DNA of 16,908 nt from an uncultured Clostridia bacterium (GTDB lineage Bacteria > Bacillota > Clostridia > Peptostreptococcales > Anaerovoracaceae): NCBI GenBank assembly GCA_937928455.1, contig CALFUG010000016.1:1-16908 (forward strand), in the 5' to 3' direction. Numbering within the stretch: the stretch's first letter is position 1; each line of letters opens with the position of its first letter. This document shows positions 1 to 7,923 of this stretch, piece after piece. Made by a program: the position numbers and the translations under genes. A model generated the notes under the pieces. It was not told the DNA's origin, did no database searches, and saw only the letters and a list, made by a program, of their open reading frames with translations.

Positions 1-263
1 CGGCTCTCAATTTGGAAAGATTCCGCCAACGCTCTTCCATCCTCCATATCCTCTCCGAAATTTCTTTTTGACTGACAAGGCATAATAATTCCTACCGTGT
101 CGTCACAAGCCATTTTGCATAGGATACCTACCAACGCACTATCTTTACCCCCACTATTCCCAAATATAATTCCGTTGGCCCCGCTGGTCTTCATAATTTT
201 TTGGATCCAAGCCACTCTTTTATCCACTTCTTGTTGAAAATCCATCATTTTATCTTCTCTCAT
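1..263 (-). CDS. nadE: NAD(+) synthase, N-terminal part (runs off the window)
   Basis: This is the first 87 codons of a gene that continues beyond position 1. The product should make NAD from deamido-NAD, ATP and ammonia in the cytoplasm. The translation contains FGNSGGKDSALVGILCK at about residues 34-50, the SGGxDS ATP-pyrophosphatase P-loop of NAD synthases. It is followed by IIMPCQSKRNFGEDMEDG, which resembles the substrate-binding segment of short, ammonia-dependent NadE. No glutaminase domain precedes it, so it is probably the single-domain form, although the C-terminus cannot be seen. The ATG at 261-263 was chosen because a GGGAGG site at about 279-285 lies upstream. The spacing of about 15 bases is long, and in-frame ATGs at 248 and 245 are alternatives. 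That site abuts the stop codon of the glycogen synthase gene, 21 bases away, so co-transcription is likely. Confidence 0.87.
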   Translation of the reverse strand, partial: MREDKMMDFQQEVDKRVAWIQKIMKTSGANGIIFGNSGGKDSALVGILCKMACDDTVGIIMPCQSKRNFGEDMEDGRALAESFQIES

Positions 264-284
264 GGTATCTTTTCTTATCCCTCC

Positions 285-3179
285 CTATCCATAATAATGA
301 ACCAGCCCGCCATATTTCTGGAGGCGATAGGTTCCCCTTCCTATCTTTTCTACCTGAAACTCCATCTTGCTGTCCGGAGCTCTCTCCCGTTGGAGATCAA
401 TCTCCACTTCGTCCCCTGCATTCACTACTACCAACAACTCTCGACTGCCGTCTCTTCGTATGAATCCAAATACTCCTTTTTCTCCTATATAGGGAGCATA
501 CTCCAAGGCCCCAATATTTTCAATACTTGCCCTGAAATCTAAAATACTTGTGTATCGTCGAAAAATTTCCTCATCCCGTTTATCCCAATCATAGCAGCCA
601 CGGTTATGAGGTTCTTTTCCTCCTACATATCCCAATTCATCCCCATAATATATGCAGGGTATCCCCGGCATCAATGCCCACACCAGCAGGGCAATTCCAT
701 GCCTGTCTCTGGTTTCTTTCTCCCCCAAGCTACCTTCGGATAATGCCGTGAGAATTCTGGCTGTATCATGAGTACCCAGTATATTCATCAGCTGACGAAA
801 TGCACTCCTGGGATAATTTTCCCACAATTTTTTTACCCGGTAAGCCATGATTTCTCCGTTGTGATGTTGGGTCAAATATTCCACCAAGGCGTCCTTTAAG
901 GGATAGTTCATCACAGAGTCCAACTGTTTTCCTTTAAAATACTGGCGTTTCACACCATAGGCCACTTTATTGGAAGCATCTTCCCATACCTCACCCACGA
1001 TGCAACCGTCTTCCCTTTCCTCACGAATGGTTTTCGCCACCGCATCCAGAAACTCATCCGGCAATTCGTCTGCCACGTCCAGTCGAAAGCCAGCGGCTCC
1101 TGCTCTCATCCAAGTACGGATGACTGAATGATCTCCCTTTGCCATGAACTCCATATAACTAGGTTCTGTTTCATTGACTGCCGGCAAAGTGGGAATTCCC
1201 CACCAGCCCGTATACTCCTCCGGGTACTTTTGAAAGCTGTACCAAGGATAGTATGGAGAGTCCTGGCTTTGATATGCCCCTAAGTCAGGATATCGGCCTT
1301 CTTTATTAAAATATCTGCTGTCGCTTCCCGTATGATTAAAGACCCCATCCAGAAGTATGCGAATATTTCTCTTATTGGCCTCTTCTACCAGATGCATAAA
1401 ATCTTCCAAAGTGCCCAACATAGGGTCGATGGCCAAATAATCTGCAGTGTCATACCGGTGGTTGGAGTATGCTTCAAAAATGGGATTCAGATAAATCACC
1501 GTCACACCCAAATCCTGTAAATCATCCAGTCTCGAAGTAATTCCCGGTATATTTCCACCAAAAAACTCTTTGTTCCATGTACCGTCTTCAAAAGGACCTT
1601 CATGGGGAGTTCCTCCCCAATCCTCTCGCAAAATGTAGTCCTTATTCATGGGAGGTATGGCCATACCGCGGTCTCTACAGAAGCGATCCGGAAAGATTTG
1701 ATACATTACGCCCTCTTGCATCCACTCCAGGCCAGAAGACTGTTCCGTTTCCACTTCTTCTATCAGCTGGCGATACAGATGGTAATATGCCGCAGCACCG
1801 GTACCCCATGAAAAATTCCAGGCCATGGCCTGTCGCTGCAAGTCTTTTAACGCTTCCTTGTCCCTGTAGATATTCAAGGCTCTTTCTACGGCGCTCCTCA
1901 TTTCAACTGTGGTTTTACCTTGGAAAAGAAAGCCATTCCCCACTTTTTCCCCAGGATGAAATTCCATAATGCTGTCGGACAAACCCCCGGTTTTTCGAAC
2001 AATAGGTGGCGTCCCATATCGAGCGGCAATCATTTGCGCCAATCCACAGGGCTCACTTAAGGATGGCATGAGAAAAAAATCGGCACCACTGTAAATCTCC
2101 CGGGCTAACACTTCGTCAAAGGCTAACTGAGCGGAAAATTGGTTCGGGTATTGCTTGGCTTTCTCTAAAAAGAATTCCTCCATCTCCCGATTTCCCGACC
2201 CCAACAAAACCAGTTGAATTCCCAAATCCATTAATTCGCGCAGCCCCTCCATAATAAGGGTGATTCCTTTATGCGGGTCGAGACGAGTCACCAACCCAAT
2301 CAACGGAACCCTTTCATCCTGTGGTAGCCCAACCCTCTTCTGTAATTGTTTTTTACACGCTTGCTTTCCCGATAGATGATTTTCATCATAGGGAGTCCTT
2401 ATCCACCGGTCTGTCGCCGGATTATATTTTTTTTCGTCAATGCCATTTAATATACCTGTAAGCTTGTGGGATTCTTTTCCTATGACTTCTTGGAGCCCCA
2501 TTCCAAATTCCCGTGTTTGGATTTCCTCGGCATAGGTGGGGCTTACGGTGGTGAGTGCATCGCAAGCAAGGATTCCTCCCTTCATGAGATTCACTTGATC
2601 TTCATGAAGCAATAAAAACTTTCCTTCTTCTTCCATATCCAGTACATCCTTGAGAAAAGAAAGGTGACAAATTCCCTGGTAGTGAATATTATGGATGGTA
2701 AACACTGTTTTTATATGAGAGTACCCACCCTTTTGCCCGTACCGGGTTTTCAACAAAACCGGTACCAGGGCAGTCTGCCAATCCGACAAGTGGATGATGT
2801 CGGGTGAATAGTCTCCATGTCCCAGAAATTCCAAGACAGCCAAACTAAAGAATGCAAAGCGCTCCCCATCATCCCCATAACCGTATAGATTGTCCCGATC
2901 AAAGTAGTCCTCTCCTTGAACAAACCAGTAGTCCATATCTTCATGAGAAAGATGATGCACACGGCACTCTCTTTTTCTCCAGCCCAAGGATACTACAAAT
3001 CGGGCCACCTCTTTCATCTGATGACCATGGGTTTTCTCAATGGATCGGTAATAAGGGAGTATAACCTTCACTTCCATCTGGCGGTCTTTCAATGCTCTTG
3101 GCAGAGCCTCCGCCACGTCTCCCAAGCCTCCCGTTTTTGCAAAAGGAGCCCCTTCCGGGCTCACAAAGAGTACTTTCAT
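285..3179 (-). CDS. glgA: Fusion of glycogen synthase (GT5) and GH13 alpha-amylase-type hydrolase
   Basis: This 964-residue protein is about twice the usual GlgA length of roughly 480. Residues 1-475 are a complete glycogen synthase that elongates alpha-1,4-glucan from ADP-glucose: KTGGLGD at 15-21, EPCGL at 376-380 and a second KTGGL at 396-400. After a short linker (about 472-486), residues 487-964 form a GH13 domain opening with VMYQIFPDRF. All four conserved GH13 regions are present: DGVFNH (611-616), GFRLD with nucleophile D701, GE with acid E730, and THD with D805. It resembles the neopullulanase/cyclomaltodextrinase group. No signal peptide is seen, so both halves should act in the cytoplasm. 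The gene starts 6 bases after glgD, and its AGGAG site overlaps the glgD stop. The GH13 specificity (linear maltodextrin, branched or cyclic substrate) cannot be read from the sequence. Confidence 0.93.
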   Translation of the reverse strand: MKVLFVSPEGAPFAKTGGLGDVAEALPRALKDRQMEVKVILPYYRSIEKTHGHQMKEVARFVVSLGWRKRECRVHHLSHEDMDYWFVQGEDYFDRDNLYGYGDDGERFAFFSLAVLEFLGHGDYSPDIIHLSDWQTALVPVLLKTRYGQKGGYSHIKTVFTIHNIHYQGICHLSFLKDVLDMEEEGKFLLLHEDQVNLMKGGILACDALTTVSPTYAEEIQTREFGMGLQEVIGKESHKLTGILNGIDEKKYNPATDRWIRTPYDENHLSGKQACKKQLQKRVGLPQDERVPLIGLVTRLDPHKGITLIMEGLRELMDLGIQLVLLGSGNREMEEFFLEKAKQYPNQFSAQLAFDEVLAREIYSGADFFLMPSLSEPCGLAQMIAARYGTPPIVRKTGGLSDSIMEFHPGEKVGNGFLFQGKTTVEMRSAVERALNIYRDKEALKDLQRQAMAWNFSWGTGAAAYYHLYRQLIEEVETEQSSGLEWMQEGVMYQIFPDRFCRDRGMAIPPMNKDYILREDWGGTPHEGPFEDGTWNKEFFGGNIPGITSRLDDLQDLGVTVIYLNPIFEAYSNHRYDTADYLAIDPMLGTLEDFMHLVEEANKRNIRILLDGVFNHTGSDSRYFNKEGRYPDLGAYQSQDSPYYPWYSFQKYPEEYTGWWGIPTLPAVNETEPSYMEFMAKGDHSVIRTWMRAGAAGFRLDVADELPDEFLDAVAKTIREEREDGCIVGEVWEDASNKVAYGVKRQYFKGKQLDSVMNYPLKDALVEYLTQHHNGEIMAYRVKKLWENYPRSAFRQLMNILGTHDTARILTALSEGSLGEKETRDRHGIALLVWALMPGIPCIYYGDELGYVGGKEPHNRGCYDWDKRDEEIFRRYTSILDFRASIENIGALEYAPYIGEKGVFGFIRRDGSRELLVVVNAGDEVEIDLQRERAPDSKMEFQVEKIGRGTYRLQKYGGLVHYYG

Positions 3180-3185
3180 AGACTC

Positions 3186-4310
3186 CTATACTATGGTGCT
3201 TTTTTCAATTAACAAGGGGTATTTCTCATGGCCGATGACTTCTCGCCCTTCCCGTACAATCACATCTTTATCGGAGATTACATGCTCCACCCGGGCGCCA
3301 CTCTGAATATCCGTATTCTGCATAATAATGGAATGGCGTACCACCGCACCGGCTTCTACCCGAACGCCCCGGGACAGAATGGAGTTTTCCACCGTTCCTT
3401 CAATCTTACATCCGTCTGCTATGAGAGAATTCCTCACGTAGCTTCCCTCTCGATAAAGGGTGGGCACACTATCTTTAACCTTAGTAAATACCGGTTTTTC
3501 AAAAGCCTTTTCCCGATATGATTTTTTAAGAAAATTCATATTGGCTTGCATATATCCCTTTACATTGCTGATTTCGAAAAACTGTTGAGTGGTTTCCAAT
3601 CCCTGCATCTTCAGCGTGGCTGCCAACCGCTTAATCACATCCATATAGAAATCCGTCAATCCAACAGAAACCGCATCCGCCACCAAGGTTTCCAATAAAG
3701 ATTTCTTCATCACAAAAACATCCAAGCACCAGTTCACATCTTGAAGGCGCACATCATCCTGGTTAATATAGAGGTCATAGATTCGACCATCCTTGTTAAT
3801 TTTAATCACACCCACGCCCCGGGGAACCGTCTTCCCTCCATTCATGGACTTGGTATATAACGCCGTCAAATCTGCCCCGCTTTGGATGTGGGCATTGGTT
3901 AATTCCTGGTAATCCAAATTGCACACGATGGAGCTTCCGGTCATAATAACATATTCCGCATGGGATTTTTTAATCGAATATAGATTTCGATATAGGGCAT
4001 CCAGCATTCCTTTATACTCCCCATTGGTATGATCGGATCTGGAAAATGGACTTAGGATTCTCATCCCCCCAATTTTTCGTGTCAAATCCCAATCCTTTCC
4101 GGAACCCAAATGGTCCAACAAAGAATGGTAATTGCTATTGGTGATGACAGAAATATCGTAAATCCCCGAGTTTACAAAGCTTGAGAGAAGAAAATCGATA
4201 ATGCGATACTTCCCGGCCACCGGCAAACTTGCCAAGGTTCGTACCTTTGTCAATTCTCGCATAGCGGCTCGGTCACTATAGGAAAAAATGATTCCCAGAA
4301 TATTATCCAT
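3186..4310 (-). CDS. glgD: GlgD, ADP-glucose pyrophosphorylase-like subunit
   Basis: This 374-residue protein is a nucleotidyltransferase plus left-handed beta-helix protein related to GlgC, and is the GlgD partner typical of Firmicutes. The N-terminus keeps the substrate-loop segment AGKYRIIDFLLSS. However, the glycine-rich GGxGSR nucleotide loop seen in the neighbouring GlgC is replaced by IIFSYSDRAAMR. This fits the known role of GlgD as a modulatory subunit that activates GlgC rather than a strong catalyst. The C-terminal hexapeptide-type region (about residues 280-370, with VENSILSRGVRVEAGAVV) is intact. An upstream ATG at 4331 also opens the frame, but the ATG at 4308-4310 is preferred: AGGAGAGGAGGT precedes it closely, and homologues begin near MDNILGI. 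It overlaps the end of glgC by 8 bases, suggesting translational coupling and equal subunit supply. Confidence 0.93.
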   Translation of the reverse strand: MDNILGIIFSYSDRAAMRELTKVRTLASLPVAGKYRIIDFLLSSFVNSGIYDISVITNSNYHSLLDHLGSGKDWDLTRKIGGMRILSPFSRSDHTNGEYKGMLDALYRNLYSIKKSHAEYVIMTGSSIVCNLDYQELTNAHIQSGADLTALYTKSMNGGKTVPRGVGVIKINKDGRIYDLYINQDDVRLQDVNWCLDVFVMKKSLLETLVADAVSVGLTDFYMDVIKRLAATLKMQGLETTQQFFEISNVKGYMQANMNFLKKSYREKAFEKPVFTKVKDSVPTLYREGSYVRNSLIADGCKIEGTVENSILSRGVRVEAGAVVRHSIIMQNTDIQSGARVEHVISDKDVIVREGREVIGHEKYPLLIEKSTIV

Positions 4311-5463
4311 GGTGTACCTCCTCTCCTGCAAAAACCGTAATTCCCCCTTCTTCCTCTCCCGGGCTTGGTATATGTCCTACCACCTGATGAGGCGCCACAA
4401 TGGCTTGTGGCATAATAATAGAGTATTCCACACGACTATGTTTCGAAATTTTAGCTCCCGGCATAACAATAGAGTTCAACACCACCGCCCCTTCTTCCAC
4501 CACCACTCCGGGGAACAATATACTATGATCTATGGTGCCTTCCACAGTACAACCTTCCGTGATGAAAGAATTTTTTAAGTAGGCGGTATTCCCAACATAA
4601 TGGGGTGGCATCAGTGGATTACGAGAATATATTTTCCATCGGGGATCATCCAAATCTATCCCTTTGTCTTTATCTAATATATCCATGTTAGCTTCCCATA
4701 GGGACTGGATGGTTCCTACATCCTTCCAATATCCCTTATATGGGTATGCATACATTTTTTGACCTTCTTGTATCATCCGGGGGATGATGTTCTTCCCGAA
4801 ATCCTTTTGGGAAGAAGGGTCCTTCTCGTCCAGTTCCAGATACTCCCGCAGCTTTTTCCAGGTAAAAACATACACCCCCATTGATGCCAATGTACTTTCC
4901 GGCTTCGCAGGCTTCTCCTGAAAATCATAAATTCGAAGATCCTCTTTTACACTCATCACTCCGAAGCGGGAAGCTTCCTCCAAGGGAACATCGATGACGG
5001 CAATGGTGCAATCTGCATCTCTCTCCTTGTGATATTCCAACATCAATCGATAGTTGGCTTTGTAAATATGGTCTCCGGACAAAATAAATACGTATTCCGG
5101 ATTATATAACTCAATATAGTGAATGTTTTGGTATATGGCATTGGCCGTACCCTTATACCATTCTCCTGCTTTTCCCTTCACATAGGGGGGCAAAATAGTC
5201 ACTCCCCCATAAAGCCGATCCAAATCCCAAGGCTGGCCGCTTCCAATATATGCATTTAATTCCAAGGGCTGATACTGCGTTAACACGCCTATGGTATCCA
5301 CTCCCGAATTCACACAATTGGACAAAGGGAAATCAATGATTCGATACTTTCCACCGAATGGGACCGCTGGTTTGGCCACCGTATCCGTTAAAGTCCCCAA
5401 TCGGCTTCCCTGACCGCCGGCCAATAGCATAGCGATGGATTCCTTCTTAGATATTGCAGACAT
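4303..5463 (-). CDS. glgC: Glucose-1-phosphate adenylyltransferase (ADP-glucose pyrophosphorylase)
   Basis: This 386-residue protein makes ADP-glucose from glucose-1-phosphate and ATP, the committed and usually allosterically controlled step of bacterial glycogen synthesis. The nucleotide loop AGGQGSRLGTLT is at residues 15-26, followed by KPAVPFGGKYRIIDFPLSNC (31-50), the metal-site LSGDHIYKAN (128-137) and the sugar-phosphate-binding FQEKPAKP (181-188). A C-terminal beta-helix with repeated hexapeptides (SILFPGVVVEEGAVV) completes the protein. Length is normal for the family. It begins immediately after the glgB stop codon with no gap. Its GGGAGGTGGAG ribosome binding site lies inside the last codons of glgB, so the two are probably translated together. 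Together with the overlapping glgD it should form a GlgC/GlgD heteromer. Confidence 0.96.
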   Translation of the reverse strand: MSAISKKESIAMLLAGGQGSRLGTLTDTVAKPAVPFGGKYRIIDFPLSNCVNSGVDTIGVLTQYQPLELNAYIGSGQPWDLDRLYGGVTILPPYVKGKAGEWYKGTANAIYQNIHYIELYNPEYVFILSGDHIYKANYRLMLEYHKERDADCTIAVIDVPLEEASRFGVMSVKEDLRIYDFQEKPAKPESTLASMGVYVFTWKKLREYLELDEKDPSSQKDFGKNIIPRMIQEGQKMYAYPYKGYWKDVGTIQSLWEANMDILDKDKGIDLDDPRWKIYSRNPLMPPHYVGNTAYLKNSFITEGCTVEGTIDHSILFPGVVVEEGAVVLNSIVMPGAKISKHSRVEYSIIMPQAIVAPHQVVGHIPSPGEEEGGITVFAGEEVHHG

Positions 5464-7284
5464 TTACTCCACCTCCCTTGTGATAAACCCGGTGGTATAC
5501 CCGGGAATGGTGATACCTTTTTCTGTGATAGTGATTGCTCCCGGATTCGGGTTGGTTGAAAAAGCCACCTGGTAGTGATTCCCCTTGGGCAAAGGAATAT
5601 CTCCTATGATTTTTTTTGAAAAATTGGATACCACGATGAGTCGATTTCCTTGAAAGTCCATTCTCTCAAATAATAGCAGGCCTTCTTTCGCCTTTTGTAC
5701 ATCAATCCACTCAAACCCTTTTGGCTCATGATCCAATTGCCATAAGGCAGGTGTGGCCCGATAAAAATGATTCAAACTTTTTATCATTTGAAAATAGTTC
5801 CCATGATCCGGTTGTTCCAGGCAACTCCACGGAAGTTCCTCTTTATAGTCCCACTCGGTTTCCTGGGCCATTTCCCCGCCCATAAACAAAAGCTTTTTCC
5901 CGGGATGCGCCATCATGTAGCCTATATAGGCTCGAAGCTGCATCATTTTTTCTTCTTTATTCCCCGGCATCTTTTGGAGAATCGAACCCTTTAAATGCAC
6001 CACTTCATCGTGGGACAAGGGCAGGATATATTTTTCTCCGAAAGCATAGGTAATAGGAAACGTCATGCGATGGGCGTTTCTGGTTCGATCTTCTTCCTCC
6101 ATTGTCATGTATTTAAGGGTATCATTCATCCACCCCATATTCCACTTATAGTCAAAGCCCAACCCCCCTGACTCCACTGGAGCTGTCACCGCCGGCCAGG
6201 CCGTGGACTCCTCCGCGATCATCATGCAATCCGGGGCCTCTTCCTGCACCTTTTGATTTAGCTCTCTTAGGAACGAAACCGCTTCCAGATTTTCATTTCC
6301 ACCAAACTGGTTCGGCTCCCATTCCCCTTCCGATCGATTGTAATCCAAATATAACATGGATGATACCGCATCGACTCGTATTCCATCAAAATGATACTCA
6401 TTCAACCAGTAAAGTGCATTGGATATGAGAAAACTACGTACATGTGGCTTGCCCCAATCAAATACTGCGGTGCCCCATTGATGGTGGTATCTCTTTTTCT
6501 CATTCTCGTATTCATAAAGATGAGAGCCATCCCAACGATACAATCCGGCTTCGTCTTTGGGATAATGGGCCGGCACCCAATCAAGAATGACTCCCAGCCC
6601 TTCTTGATGACACCGGTTCACGAACCACATGAGTTCATGAGGTGTCCCATACCGGGAAGTAGGCGCAAAATACCCTGTTACCTGATACCCCCAAGAAGGA
6701 TCATACGGATATTCCATCACCGGCATAAGCTCCAAATGGGTATATCCCATTTCCTTTACGTAAGGAATCAGCACCTCCGCAAACTGACGATACGATGCCA
6801 CTTCCTTTCGAAAGCTACCGAAATGTACCTCATATATACAAAAAGGTCCGGTCTGCAACGAAGGTTTTTTTCGATTTTCCATGAAAGCTCTATCATCCCA
6901 GATAAAACCTTCTATATCGAAGTACTTCGATGCGGTTTCCGGCCTTTTTTCACAATGAAATCCGTAGGGGTCTGCTTTATATAACGCCTCCCCAGATGGT
7001 GTAATAATGCAATATTTATAGGAGTCAAAGGGTTTCACTCCCTCCACCAACAATTCCCAAACACCGCCTTGGTCTATCTTCTCCATACGGTTTTTTCGTT
7101 GCCAAAGGTTAAAATCTCCCACCAAAAATATTTCTCGGGCTTGAGGAGCATACACTCGAAACATCACTCCATCCCCTTGGGGGTGGGCTCCGAAAAACTC
7201 GTAGGCTTTGGTGAGGGTTCCCCCATAAAAAATATCCAGGTTTTTTTGCTTGGTGGTTCGCCCTGTTTCACTCTTATTCATCAT
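5464..7284 (-). CDS. glgB: 1,4-alpha-glucan branching enzyme
   Basis: This 606-residue GH13 enzyme transfers alpha-1,4 chains to make alpha-1,6 branches in glycogen. An N-terminal CBM48-type domain starts around AYEFFGAHP (28-36) with VYAPQA and VGDFNLW following. The catalytic barrel shows DWVPAH (235-240), GIRVD with nucleophile D305, IAEES with acid E358, and LPLSHDEVVH with D426. A short all-beta C-terminal domain ends the protein. Length is near the lower end for GlgB because the extra N-terminal module found in enterobacterial enzymes is absent. It is the first gene of the glg operon. The start is the ATG at 7282-7284 or the adjacent one at 7279-7281; a TGA lies two codons upstream in frame, so it cannot begin earlier. 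No convincing ribosome binding site is visible, and a perfect -10 box sits only 5 bases upstream. Confidence 0.95.
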   Translation of the reverse strand: MMNKSETGRTTKQKNLDIFYGGTLTKAYEFFGAHPQGDGVMFRVYAPQAREIFLVGDFNLWQRKNRMEKIDQGGVWELLVEGVKPFDSYKYCIITPSGEALYKADPYGFHCEKRPETASKYFDIEGFIWDDRAFMENRKKPSLQTGPFCIYEVHFGSFRKEVASYRQFAEVLIPYVKEMGYTHLELMPVMEYPYDPSWGYQVTGYFAPTSRYGTPHELMWFVNRCHQEGLGVILDWVPAHYPKDEAGLYRWDGSHLYEYENEKKRYHHQWGTAVFDWGKPHVRSFLISNALYWLNEYHFDGIRVDAVSSMLYLDYNRSEGEWEPNQFGGNENLEAVSFLRELNQKVQEEAPDCMMIAEESTAWPAVTAPVESGGLGFDYKWNMGWMNDTLKYMTMEEEDRTRNAHRMTFPITYAFGEKYILPLSHDEVVHLKGSILQKMPGNKEEKMMQLRAYIGYMMAHPGKKLLFMGGEMAQETEWDYKEELPWSCLEQPDHGNYFQMIKSLNHFYRATPALWQLDHEPKGFEWIDVQKAKEGLLLFERMDFQGNRLIVVSNFSKKIIGDIPLPKGNHYQVAFSTNPNPGAITITEKGITIPGYTTGFITREVE

Positions 7285-7289
7285 ATCTC

Positions 7290-7298
7290 ATTATAGCA
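7290..7298 (-). promoter_or_regulatory. Extended -10 promoter of the glg operon
   Basis: The minus strand reads TGCTATAAT, a perfect TGn extension plus a consensus -10 hexamer. The -35 region is weak: CTAACA at an 18-base spacing is the best match. This is normal for extended -10 promoters. Transcription would be expected to start about 6-7 bases after the hexamer, at or next to the A of the glgB ATG at 7284. Confidence 0.6.
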
Positions 7299-7355
7299 TA
7301 ATCCCTTGAAATGTGTTAGCATGTAATGAGAATCGGAACGTTGGAGGGCTCAGTG

Positions 7356-7874
7356 GTGAGACTATTTATTGCAATTCCTTTTGATGACAAAACCAAACGA
7401 GAAATATTGGTGTTGAGAAATAAAATCCGAAATCATGCCGAAAGCGGTAGGTTCACCCAGGAAGATCATTTTCACTTGACCCTGGTTTTTTTGGGGGAAG
7501 TTCCTGGGGAAAGATTGGAAGAGATTTCTAACATTATGAACAGTATTAAATGGATCCCATTTCCTCTCACCCTGGACCGAATGGGAACATTCCAACGGGA
7601 AGGAGGGGACGTATATTGGTTGGGATGTGAAAAATGTCCCTTGTTAATGAAACTTCAAAAAGAATTAGCCGACCGGCTGCGAGTGGCAGGGTTTAACATC
7701 GAGTTTCGAACCTATATGCCCCATCTCACTATTGGACGCCAAGTCACCAGCAAAAAAATACAGGAGCCGGATTTCCCCAATATACTATACCCGGTCACAC
7801 ACTTTAGTCTAATGGAATCTCAACGGATTGGCGGCAAGTTGATTTATACTGAAATATATCGATGCTGCCCATAA
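7356..7874 (+). CDS. thpR: RNA 2',3'-cyclic phosphodiesterase / 2'-5' RNA ligase family protein
   Basis: This 172-residue 2H-phosphoesterase is the only plus-strand gene. The two catalytic HxT motifs of the family are clear: HLTL at residues 40-43 and HLTI at 123-126. The protein starts with the typical MRLFIAIPF. Family members open 2',3'-cyclic phosphate RNA ends and can join tRNA halves through a 2'-5' bond in vitro; the physiological role in bacteria is uncertain. An ATG at 7326 also opens this frame. The GTG at 7356 is preferred because GGAGGG at 7343-7348 precedes it by 7 bases and because the family starts at this residue; a neighbouring GTG at 7353 is possible. It diverges from the glg operon and converges on the selenocysteine locus, ending in a shared terminator. 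Confidence 0.88.
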   Translation: MRLFIAIPFDDKTKREILVLRNKIRNHAESGRFTQEDHFHLTLVFLGEVPGERLEEISNIMNSIKWIPFPLTLDRMGTFQREGGDVYWLGCEKCPLLMKLQKELADRLRVAGFNIEFRTYMPHLTIGRQVTSKKIQEPDFPNILYPVTHFSLMESQRIGGKLIYTEIYRCCP

Positions 7875-7923
7875 AAAAATAGCCCTCTTATCTCACAAAG
7901 ATAAGTTGCGGGCTAATTTTTTT
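7873..7923. terminator. Bidirectional rho-independent terminator
   Basis: A stem of TAGCCC (7880-7885) with GGGCTA (7910-7915) encloses a second perfect stem, CTTATCT (7887-7893) with AGATAAG (7899-7905), and a 5-base loop. It is flanked by A7 on the left and T7 on the right, so it works on both strands. It would end thpR rightward and the selenocysteine operon leftward. The right-hand T-tract includes part of the stop codon of the HesB-like gene. Confidence 0.9.

Noticed and set aside
1577..1969. 130-codon plus-strand ORF
   Set aside because: It is antisense to the glgA/GH13 junction region, which is well conserved on the minus strand.
6391..6984. 197-codon plus-strand ORF
   Set aside because: It lies entirely antisense to the conserved catalytic part of glgB, with no family resemblance and no ribosome binding site context.
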